NCBI RefSeq assembly: GCF_001469165.1
Contig: NZ_JABX01000008.1
Coordinates: 101,051 to 165,050 of the forward strand
From: Thiohalocapsa sp. ML1
Lineage (GTDB): Bacteria > Pseudomonadota > Gammaproteobacteria > Chromatiales > Chromatiaceae
Length of the DNA stretch: 64,000 bases
Direction: 5' to 3'
In this document: positions 55,062 to 62,600 of the stretch, one piece after another
Numbering within the stretch: position 1 is the stretch's first letter
Layout of the letters: each line of letters opens with the position of its first letter
Made by a program: the position numbers and the translations under genes
The notes under the pieces: model-generated
Told to the model about the DNA's origin: nothing
The model's input: only the letters and a program-made list of their open reading frames with translations
Database searches by the model: none

Positions 55062-56270
55062 ATGCATCAGGCTTCTGAAGCACCGACCGGCGTCGTCGCC
55101 GCACGCCTGCTCGATGCTCGCAAGGCCGCCGGGCTCACGCAGCAGGAGGCGGCGGAGCAGTTGGGCGTCAGCCGGCCGACGCTGATCGCCATCGAAAAGG
55201 GCACGCGGCAGACGAAGCCCGAAGAGCTGATCAAGCTGGCGGCGCTCTACGGCCGCACGCTCAACGAGCTGGTCCGTCCGGGTCCCGCACCGCAGCCCAT
55301 TGAGCCCCATCTACGCGCGTCCCTGAGCGCCGACACGAGCCCCGATCTCCTAGGCGCCATCGGGGAGTTGACGGCCTTCGCCGACGACTACCGCGCCCTG
55401 GAGCAGCTCACGGGCACCTTGCCGTTCCGGCAGTTCCCGCCGGAGGTCTCGGTACCGCAGCGCGTGGAGGTCGCAGCCTTCGCCGAAGATGTCGCGATCC
55501 GCGAGCGTTCCCGGCTGCATCTGGGCGATCAGCCCGTCTACGAGCTGCGCTCGCTGGTGGAGCAGTCCGGCGTGCATGTCTTCTACGGCGGACTGCCGTC
55601 GCGGCTCGCGGGGCTGTATGCCTTCGTGCCGGACCTGGGCTACTGCATCCTGATCAACCGCAAGCACCCGCCGGAGCGCCGCCGCTGGACGCTGGCGCAC
55701 GAGTACGCCTATTTCCTTGCGGACCGGCACAAGCCCGGCGTCGACACTGTCCAGGCGCCGAAACGCAAGCCCCTATCGGAGCGCTTCGCGGATGCCTTCG
55801 CGGCGAGCTTTCTGATGCCGGAAACGGCCATGCGCCGCCACTTTCTCGCCGTCACTGAGCGTACCGGCGACTTCCAGACCGCGGACTTGAGCCGCCTCGC
55901 CCACCATTTCTACGTGTCGGTGCAAGCCGCCGCGCTACGGCTGGAGGATGTGGGACTCCTAAGCCGCGGCACCTGGGATGCACTGATCGAGCGCGGCTTT
56001 AAGCCCGGCGCGGCACGCCGGTTACTCGGGCTGCCGGCGCGCGCCCCCTCGGAGGATTCGTTCCCCGAGCGCTACCGTTACCTTGCGGTACAGGCGTACA
56101 TCCAAGAGGCCATCAGCGAGGGCCAGCTCGCCCGTTTTCTGCGGACCGACCGAGTAACGGCGCGCGAGATCGTGGAGGCGACGCTGACCTCCCGCGATCT
56201 CGACGCCGAGGGCCATGAGCAGTCCGTGCAGATGCCGGAGCAGCTTTCGCTGTTCGATCTCGCGTCCTGA
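55062..56270 (+). CDS. XRE helix-turn-helix protein fused to an ImmA/IrrE-like domain with a degenerate zinc motif
   Basis: Residues 15-70 of this 402-aa protein are a Cro/C1-type helix-turn-helix (RLLDARKAAGLTQQEAAEQLGVSRPTLIAIEKGTR in parts). Residues 130-300 are an ImmA/IrrE-type zincin fold (HVFYGGLPSRLAGLYAFV, FADAFAASFLMPE). The expected HEXXH reads H213-E-Y-A-Y217, so the second zinc-binding His is Tyr. Classical members sense stress and cleave a repressor; this one may have lost cleavage and kept binding. The PIN-type gene follows 14 bases downstream, so it probably acts as its antitoxin-like partner. Confidence 0.85.
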   Translation: MHQASEAPTGVVAARLLDARKAAGLTQQEAAEQLGVSRPTLIAIEKGTRQTKPEELIKLAALYGRTLNELVRPGPAPQPIEPHLRASLSADTSPDLLGAIGELTAFADDYRALEQLTGTLPFRQFPPEVSVPQRVEVAAFAEDVAIRERSRLHLGDQPVYELRSLVEQSGVHVFYGGLPSRLAGLYAFVPDLGYCILINRKHPPERRRWTLAHEYAYFLADRHKPGVDTVQAPKRKPLSERFADAFAASFLMPETAMRRHFLAVTERTGDFQTADLSRLAHHFYVSVQAAALRLEDVGLLSRGTWDALIERGFKPGAARRLLGLPARAPSEDSFPERYRYLAVQAYIQEAISEGQLARFLRTDRVTAREIVEATLTSRDLDAEGHEQSVQMPEQLSLFDLAS

Positions 56271-56284
56271 CGCCGCAGGAAGCC

Positions 56285-56851
56285 ATGCCCGACACCGTCG
56301 TACTGGATGCCCGCTGCCTGATCAACCTCGCCGCGGCCGGTGCGCTGGAGACCTGGCTCAGCGACCTCGCGCTCAAGTGGGTGTTGCCCGAGGCAGTGCT
56401 CGGCGAGGCGCTGTTTCTGCGGGCCAGCAGCGGGCAGCCTGCCGCTGTTGCGGACGCGGACCCAAGCGAGCCTGTGCCTGAGCCTATTACGCTCGCCCCG
56501 CACATCGCAAGCGGCCTACTGACGGTCATCCGGCCCGAGACCGACGCCGAGCTGGCCGCCTACGTCGCCTTTGCCCGCGAGTTGGACGACGGCGAGGCCA
56601 TGGCGCTCGCCATCGCCGAATGCCGTGGCTGGCGGCTCGCCACCGACGACCGCAAGCCGATGCGCCTCGCCGGCGCGGCGGGCGTGTCGGTGCTGACGAC
56701 GTCCATGATCGTCAAGCAATGGGCTGACCAGCGCAGTCCGACCGCAACCGAGATTCGCGTTGCGCTGATCGCAGTCCGGGATCGGGCGCGTTTCCTACCC
56801 GGCGGACGCGATCCGCTTTGGGATTGGTGGATCGAGCGACTGAACGCATAG
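56285..56851 (+). CDS. PIN-like toxin-type protein paired with the HTH/ImmA-like gene
   Basis: The 188-aa product starts VVLDARCLINLAAAG, with the first acidic residue of a PIN fold, and later has ELDDGEAMALAIAECRGWRLATDDRKPMRLA, which supplies further acidic residues typical of PIN ribonucleases. The tail is rich in Arg and Trp. Coupling to an XRE-ImmA gene is a recurring arrangement. It is likely the toxin or effector of this pair; the target RNA is unknown. Confidence 0.75.
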   Translation: MPDTVVLDARCLINLAAAGALETWLSDLALKWVLPEAVLGEALFLRASSGQPAAVADADPSEPVPEPITLAPHIASGLLTVIRPETDAELAAYVAFARELDDGEAMALAIAECRGWRLATDDRKPMRLAGAAGVSVLTTSMIVKQWADQRSPTATEIRVALIAVRDRARFLPGGRDPLWDWWIERLNA

Positions 56852-57301
56852 CCTCCGCGAGCCCTCTTCCTGTCTCGTTGCGCCGCTCCAGCGGCGCAAC
56901 GCATCTGCGGCCGCTCCCGCGGCCCGGTGCGAGAGCGGCCCGCTCCTGCCGCGCGAAACCAGGGACCGCGCGAGACCAGCCGCGCGAGACCAGCCCGAAA
57001 CCAAACCAGCGCGCGAAACCAGGGACAGACCCTAAGCTATCCCCACAAAACCGGCCTGGACAGCGAGCCGTCACGGACTGGGATCGCCGGCTTTCAGCCG
57101 GCTTCGCGCGCCGGGGGCTCGATGCCCCCGGCGCGCGATCTACTGCGCTGGAGCACGGCGACTGCCCATGCCGCGCCGCCGGGCGGGCGACTGCGCTTGT
57201 GCCCTTGCTGCCCGCCAAGGCGACGCCGACGCGGCATCGAGCCGCGACGGCGCCGAGCCGGCTGGAAAGCCGGCGCTCCCAGTCAGCCGCGCGTCGACGA
57301 G
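56852..57301. other. Repeat-rich stretch with REP-like palindromes
   Basis: No gene is seen. The region holds the second copy of the paired palindromes (56879-56923), four degenerate CGCGCGARACCAG repeats (56938-57025), a GCCGGCTTTCAGCCGGC palindrome (57087-57103), a perfect 14-bp stem hairpin (57105-57137) and a related GCCGGCTGGAAAGCCGGC palindrome at 57257-57275. The neighbouring RAYT remnant explains the palindromes as its REP elements. Confidence 0.7.
57105..57137. repeat. REP-like perfect hairpin
   Basis: CGCGCGCCGGGGGC and GCCCCCGGCGCGCG form a perfect 14-bp stem around a five-base loop (TCGAT), next to a second smaller palindrome. The size and composition are those of REP elements mobilised by RAYT transposases. 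Confidence 0.85.
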
Positions 57302-57545
57302 ACGGCGGATGCACTAAGCTGCTCCTTTTTGGTTCTGCGCGGCGTTCCTCGTCCGACTGCGCCAACTCGCGGTAGAGCGCGTGTGGCGTGATAGCCGCAT
57401 CGGAGGCGCCAAGCGCGTTGGCGCGGTAGCTCGACCAGCAATAGCCACCCGGTGCTGCAACATCCTCGCGCGCACCGGATTCACGCTGGCAGGCCAACAC
57501 GTAGGCATCGGCGGGGCGCTCCGCCACCCGCATACTCGATGGTAG
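57302..57545 (-). pseudogene. REP-associated tyrosine transposase (RAYT) remnant
   Basis: Two frames together give the C-terminal part of a RAYT protein. One frame has VNPVRARMLQH; the other continues with GYCWSSYRANALGASDAAITPHALYREL. Intact RAYTs have these two segments joined (NPVRARMV...Y.WSSYRAN), so at least one frameshift separates them. The catalytic HUH part and the N-terminus are missing. It sits at the edge of the cassette array and replaces half of an attC site. Confidence 0.75.
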
Positions 57546-57547
57546 AC

Positions 57548-57588
57548 CCGTGCTTGATTGGCGGTCGCAGCCGAGCCGTTTGTTGAGC
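57548..57588 (-). other. Truncated attC-like site
   Basis: On the minus strand GCTCAAC (57588-57582) fits the R'' consensus RYYYAAC and is followed by AAACGGCTCGGCTGCGACCGCC, an L''-like arm. The other arm and the R' box are absent; RAYT-related sequence follows instead. It would be the attC of the hicAB cassette. Confidence 0.55.
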
Positions 57589-57597
57589 GCTAGTTTG

Positions 57598-57846
57598 TCA
57601 CGCAGCTTTCTCGACCGGTTGCGCATTTTGTATGGTGATGGTGGGGCACCGGGTCGCAGGCGGTACAGGCCGGCTGGTGTCCGATAAAAGCGCGATATGC
57701 TCCGCCATTGCAAGCTTCGCTTGGTAAATACAGCCCTCTACGGAATGCCCGACTCCCGAGAAGCCAGGCAAATCAGGAGAGAAGTACGCGAAGAAGTCCG
57801 GCTCTTCCGTTGCCTCGATACTCAGTGAGTAAGGGAGATCGATCAT
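57598..57846 (-). CDS. hicB: HicB-type antitoxin
   Basis: The 82-aa product has the HicB partial RNase H-like fold: YSLSIEATEEPDFFAYFSPDLPGFSGVGHSVEGCIYQAKLAMAEHIALL (in parts). HicB masks HicA and represses the operon. The usual C-terminal DNA-binding ribbon-helix-helix or HTH is not present; the protein ends QNAQPVEKAA. It follows hicA by 13 bases. Confidence 0.88.
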   Translation of the reverse strand: MIDLPYSLSIEATEEPDFFAYFSPDLPGFSGVGHSVEGCIYQAKLAMAEHIALLSDTSRPVPPATRCPTITIQNAQPVEKAA

Positions 57847-57859
57847 TGCGAATGCCTTA

Positions 57860-58045
57860 CTATTGAATGCCTGCAGGTTCTAGTATCGCGCGGCATGTAC
57901 CTTTCGGAATCTCTTTTGCGCAATGGTAGTCAACCCGGATCAGGTTATCGCAGCCGTCCTTTGCATAATATCGGACGGACCCCTTCTGCTTGGTGAGCCG
58001 GAACCCGTGTTTCTCCAGCAGGCGAACCAACTCGGTGAACTTCAT
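57860..58045 (-). CDS. hicA: HicA-type toxin, missing the GSH histidine
   Basis: The 61-aa product is a HicA double-stranded-RNA-binding-like fold: TELVRLLEKHGFRLTKQKGSVRYYAK, VDYHCAKEIPKGTCRAILEPAG. HicA toxins are mRNA interferases with a catalytic His in the GSH motif; here that position is Val (GSV), two base changes from His. The later His in VDYHCAK is retained. The toxin may be weak or dead. First gene of cassette C. Confidence 0.85.
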   Translation of the reverse strand: MKFTELVRLLEKHGFRLTKQKGSVRYYAKDGCDNLIRVDYHCAKEIPKGTCRAILEPAGIQ

Positions 58046-58079
58046 GGCTGTCTTCGTGCTCCGCTAGACCCGCTGGTGC

Positions 58080-58168
58080 GCGCAACGTTCCGCAAAGCGA
58101 GCGCCTTGGAGCAGCCTGAGCGAAGCGAAGGCTGCTCCAAGGCGTCGCAGCGTTTGCGCTTGTTGGGC
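58080..58168 (-). other. attC-like recombination site 1
   Basis: On the minus strand the order is GCCCAAC (R''), an arm, a perfect 16-bp inner inverted repeat (CGCCTTGGAGCAGCCT / AGGCTGCTCCAAGGCG) around an 11-base loop, an arm with unmatched single bases, and GTTGCGC (R'). The outer arms pair as CGCAAA-GC-G with extra C and T bases on one side, the extrahelical-base pattern of attC. Length 89 bp. Confidence 0.78.
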
Positions 58169-58194
58169 GTTCTTTTCATTCACCGATTAAAGGC

Positions 58195-58260
58195 AATGGC
58201 TCTGACCCCTTTTCCCCGTGACTCCTTTTCCCCGCTGACCCCTTTTCCCACGGCGCAATG
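58195..58260. repeat. GACCCCTTTTCCC repeats
   Basis: CTGACCCCTTTTCCCC, GTGACTCCTTTTCCCC and GCTGACCCCTTTTCCC follow each other within 55 bases inside cassette B, after its attC. Motifs of this kind are common extragenic repeats. Confidence 0.6.
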
Positions 58261-58321
58261 GCGCCGGGGGTCTGTTAAGCGTCGGAGGTTCCGCTGTTGT
58301 CGGGCATCTGTTCTGATCCCG

Positions 58322-58645
58322 CTACGAAGGGGAAGAACCTTGGTGAGACGCAGAGCGCGCCGCTAGCCACCTTCTCAAAGATTTCTGGCTTTCGCCGGAC
58401 GGCACCCCGGCGAGTAGCGCGCTTGTACTTATATCTTCGTCAAGGGATTCCCAACGAATCCCTTCCCCCGCACCAATAAATCGCCAATTTGTCCGCTCCT
58501 CAGGTGTAGCATGGACCAACCTAGGGAACCACTCGATAGGAACGGCAATTGTTCGGCCATCATTGAGATCTACTGTAAGCGTGTCATTTGTCAAGTCGAC
58601 GTGCAACGCAAGGGGCGCGTCAATCTGAATCGCCAAAGAACTCAT
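58322..58645 (-). CDS. DUF2442 protein, second gene of cassette B
   Basis: The 107-aa product shows the DUF2442 core: LTVDLNDGRTIAVPIEWFPRLVHATPEERTNWRFIGAGEGIRWESLDEDISTSALLAG (read in parts), then ESQKSLRRWLAAR. DUF2442 is regularly coded after DUF4160 as a putative toxin-antitoxin-like pair with the short overlap seen here (26 bases). The last 14 residues extend beyond the usual end. The partner gene is broken. Confidence 0.85.
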   Translation of the reverse strand: MSSLAIQIDAPLALHVDLTNDTLTVDLNDGRTIAVPIEWFPRLVHATPEERTNWRFIGAGEGIRWESLDEDISTSALLAGVPSGESQKSLRRWLAARSASHQGSSPS

Positions 58646-58863
58646 TCCAACTCTCCAAGAGGTCTAGACGGTGAGAAGATACCTGCTCATGGATATTTCG
58701 CAGCTCCGGGCGAGTGAAACCGCCTGTTCGCTGAAGCCTCACAGGGTCAAGCCGAAACTATGCCACCTTTTCATCCCGCTCGATATGGACATGGGGAGGC
58801 TCAACGCCATCGCCAGCGTAGAATAAAGAAGCGGTAGGGACCAAGCCGCAAGACTGTTGGCAT
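58620..58863 (-). pseudogene. DUF4160 gene, frameshifted and with an in-frame stop
   Basis: The frame starts ATG at 58863 with PTVLRLGPYRFF, shifts by one base within a TTCTTTATTCTACG stretch, continues in another frame as FYAGDGVEPPHVHIERDEKVA, then meets TAG, then reads FRLDPVRLQRTGGFTRPEL and LDLLESWNEFFGDSD before its natural stop. All parts belong to one DUF4160 protein of about 80 aa. It is inactivated twice. Confidence 0.85.
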
Positions 58864-58892
58864 CTGTTGTTTCGCGAGTGCTGACTGTTGTT

Positions 58893-58984
58893 GCCCAACG
58901 CTACGCCTGGCCCGCCGCCCGTTGCCGCGCCGGAGCGCAGCGACGGCGCGGCAACGGGCGTTCGGGCCGAGGCGCTTGTTGGCG
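58893..58984 (-). other. attC-like recombination site 2
   Basis: On the minus strand: CGCCAAC (R''), arm AAGCGCCTCGGCCCG, a perfect 15-bp inner repeat (GCCCGTTGCCGCGCC / GGCGCGGCAACGGGC), arm CGGGCCAGGCGTAG, and GTTGGGC (R'). The arms pair as CGCCT-GGCCCG with one extra C on the left arm. Length 92 bp. The R'' departs from the RYYYAAC consensus at its first base. Confidence 0.78.
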
Positions 58985-58987
58985 CAC

Positions 58988-59617
58988 TTAGCTGCGGCAA
59001 TCCCTAATGAAGTAAAGTCTCATCGGCAGCAGACCTAGCAGGAATAGCCAAACGGTTCCACCGATTGGAATCTGCTCGTCGGGTACGCTGAAGCGTACGT
59101 CGCTGAAGTATACGACTGAGTCGAGAGTCGTGTCATTCAGGTTCGCATTCAGGAGGAACTCTATCCCAATCATATCCCCCTGCAACCCCAAACCAACAAG
59201 ATCGATGAGGATGTCATCTCCGTTAAAAGTCCCTGGTCCCATGGCGGTGCCATCATGCAGCCATTCGAATAGGGGCGGGCCACCGCTCGGATCGAGAAGC
59301 GAGACCGAGAAATTGTCGTCTCCGCTCGTAGAGAACTCGTAGTCGAACGTCAAGGCGGTTGCTGTCAGCGGCACAGGGACGCCCGGATCACCAAGGAATG
59401 GGTCGTTCGACAGATACGTCACACCGAACATACTATCTTCAAGCAGCGTCGCTTCATTGGCAGCAGGACCCAACTGTACGAGTGACGGGTCTGATATCAC
59501 AAAACCCCCTGTGGTTGTCGTCATATCAAGGGCTATGCTGCCTGCATAGGCGGCCCCAAACCCGCAGAATAACAGGGTCGCCACGAGGACCTGTCTTCTA
59601 ACAATAATGGAAAACAT
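58988..59617 (-). CDS. Exported protein with hydrophobic C-terminal tail, partner of the transglutaminase-like gene
   Basis: The 209-aa product has a signal peptide (RQVLVATLLFCGFGAAYAGS), a beta-sandwich-like body rich in Asp, Ser, Thr and Gly (TALTFDYEFSTSGDDNFSVSLLDPSGGPPLFEW, FNGDDILIDLVGLGLQGDMIGIEFLLNANLND in parts) and a C-terminal tail IPIGGTVWLFLLGLLPMRLYFIRDC. The tail resembles the VPLPxxxWLF / PEP-CTERM sorting class: short motif, helix, then basic residues. GAGGAGAG precedes the ATG, 35 bases after the transglutaminase stop, so the two form an operon. It could be a cell-surface substrate or anchor; unproven. Confidence 0.7.
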   Translation of the reverse strand: MFSIIVRRQVLVATLLFCGFGAAYAGSIALDMTTTTGGFVISDPSLVQLGPAANEATLLEDSMFGVTYLSNDPFLGDPGVPVPLTATALTFDYEFSTSGDDNFSVSLLDPSGGPPLFEWLHDGTAMGPGTFNGDDILIDLVGLGLQGDMIGIEFLLNANLNDTTLDSVVYFSDVRFSVPDEQIPIGGTVWLFLLGLLPMRLYFIRDCRS

Positions 59618-59651
59618 CTTGCTCTCTCCTCTGACCGAACAACGTATGTTC

Positions 59652-62600
59652 TTAGTTGCCGTTAGGTTCTTCCCGTGCCATCACTTGCGTCGAGAAGTCA
59701 ATGCGCTCTCGCACGGGGTTGTGGATTTTGACCATACTCGCCGGTAAAGTCTCGCCAGCGCTCCAAACCTCTCCGTCCTTGAGCGCTTGGAAGTAGGGGC
59801 GACCATCCGGGTTGGTGCCGTCAAATTCGATCAGCTCCGCCTCTGATGGCTGGAGATTGGAGATAACGATCCGAACGGGACCATAGAGATCACCCTGGTC
59901 GCCGTTCTCCAGGTAGATCGGGACTACGAAGGACTGAGTCCGACGGTCGTAACTGGTGCGATCGTAGCTCAGGGAGACGCGATCGTCGACAATGACCAGC
60001 GGTTCGTCCCCCGTAATCTCTAACTCAGCCGTGGACGATCCATTCGGATTCTCAGTCGGCGTGGCGGTGACGCGGATCCAGCCGGCGCTCGTTGGCTCCT
60101 CCAGCCGAAGCGTCAAGACCTTGCCACCAGCCGGTACCGAAACCGGCTGGGCCAATATGCGCTCGGTGCCATCAAACACCGAGTAGCGCTTGTCGGCATT
60201 TGAGGCAATAGCCGAGAGGACCACTTCCTTATTTGTCCCCGCATCCGTCGAGACGATCAGGTTGGCATCTCCAAGCTGGTTACCTGGTATCGAAACCGGG
60301 TCGACGCTGATCTCGGCAAGGGTCGTTCCTGCTTGCACGGAAATGATCCCGGTGACATGAGAGCTCAGGATCGAGCCATCGTGGTTGGCGGTCGCGATCG
60401 CCGACATGCCATGCGACCCCACCTCAGCACCAGTAACCTCGATCATGTATTCCTGACTTTCCCCGGCGTCCAACTCGGCGATCTGTAGTGAACTGGCGCC
60501 GCCGCCAAGGCCGGCACCCGCAGAAAAGGACAGATCGATGTCCTGCACTCGCGCGCCGCCGGAGTTGACGACCGACACGGAAACATCGGTGTTTGCACCC
60601 AGGGCAATGATCTCGGAATAGTCCAGCAAAACCCGCAGCTTCGCCGGACCGGCCAGCGAGAGTTCGATGGTGTCGTAGACAGTCGCAAGACCATCGGCGG
60701 ACGCCCCAACGGTGATGTCGAACTCTCCGACTGGGATCTGCACCGCCCACTCGCCTTGGGAAGATGCCCCCGCCGCCAGGTCACCGACGGTGACGACGAG
60801 CGGGTCCAAGATATCCACTTCCTCCGGTGTGCCGATAGTAAGCTGCGCGCCCTGCATTGAATTTGGCATCACGTTGGTGACGGTTGCGGTAATGGTTGTT
60901 CGACCTTCTTCGTCGACCTCCAGTGCTGAGAGCGAGAGATCGGCACCAGCGATCTCACCGAGGTAGGTTCCCGCGCCGTTACCCTCGTTTCCGAACACGA
61001 CCGCCTCCACCGCAAAGGCGTCGAACCCGGGTAGCGCCTTCGTCGAAGCGGGCACGTTAAGAGCAAAGTTCAGGGTCTCCGAGTCGCCTCCACTGATACT
61101 CACACCGACATACTGCTGTTCATCCCACTCCTCAATGGTCTGACCGTTGCTGGACCTCGCTTTCAGATACACGATGACGTTCACGAGATCATCGACTACA
61201 CCAGTGTTGGTGATCACGACCGTACCGACCGCTTGGCCGCCCGGTACCACCGTAGCGTTCGAGAAAATCTCAACCTCATGGACTCCGGGCAGACCTGCCG
61301 CATGCGCCTTTGGGATCACGAAGCTGATCGACCGATCGAAGACATAGGCCAGATTGCCAGACACAGCCTGCAGCTTTTGCTCGAGGAAAGCGCCGCTTGC
61401 ACAGTCGAGGCAATAGTCGTTCAAGCGGTCTAGCTTGTTACCGCTCGCGTTTTGGGTCGGCATTTGATCGGACCGGTACTCCCAATCATTTACGACCTCA
61501 TACATATTATCGAACGGATTGTACGACCACTCCTCGACGTCCGCTTGTACCTCATAGTGAATAAACTCCACGTCGTAGGAGCCGCCGGCATTCGCCTTGA
61601 CCGCGGCCACCGGCGCGGGTCCGGTCTGGAAGATGCCGCTTGAGAGCTCCTGCGGCGTACCATCATAGGCCTGCCAAGCGATAGCGGAATATCCGCCCCG
61701 ATCCGGACGACTCAGATATGCCTCGTTCCAGACGTGGAAGTTCCATATGCTCTCGGAATCACGATCTTCCGGATTCGCCCCTGTGTACAGAGTTATGACT
61801 CCATCGAGGGGCTTGGTATCGTGAGCGGACCCGATATTGGTGATAACTCGGGAGGGGATTCCCAGGGATCGGCTCATGGAAGTGGTGATTCCGCCGAATA
61901 CCCAGCATTGACCGTACTTTACCGCCCCGGACCTTTCGTAGCTTCTGAAGATACTGCGTGAGTTGGACCAAGAAGTGGGCTCCACACCGTCCGAGTAATT
62001 GCCGTCCCATCTTCCGATTAGGATCCCGCCGTTGGAATCCGTGCCCGCCAGATTCGCGATATCGGTTAGGTATCTGGCGACCGCCCATGCTTGCGCGCGC
62101 TCGGTGGCGCTCAGGCTCAAGACCTTGTTGAAAGTTGTCTCAAACACAGTATCGTCGAACTGCCCAAAATTCCAACGCTTGCTCGACGCGCTTTCGGCAA
62201 CGAAAATCGTTCCGCGCTCATTGAGCACGTAGGCCTCTCGCTCAGCATCGGACATACCGGCGTCATAGACATCATCATCCATCGGACTCCAAGGATTGAA
62301 AATGAAGTACACTGGGTCTTCGGCTGCCAGTTCCTCGGGTGTCCCGGCCCCACTACTGCGCTGGATGCGGGCAATAACCTCGAACTGATCGATCGGAAGG
62401 TCGTAAGGGACGAAGACCTTGACCGGGACGACAACGTAGTCGTCGAAGTCAAAAAACGGAAGCCAGGACTTGTCCTCCGGTTGTCCAACTTCTACTACCC
62501 AGTTGGTAGCATCGAAATCGGAGCCCGGTACGGCCACGTTCTTGGTACCGGCGGAGTCCTTGAAGATGAGGCTCAGGTTGTAGTAGTCGGGATCGTATCC

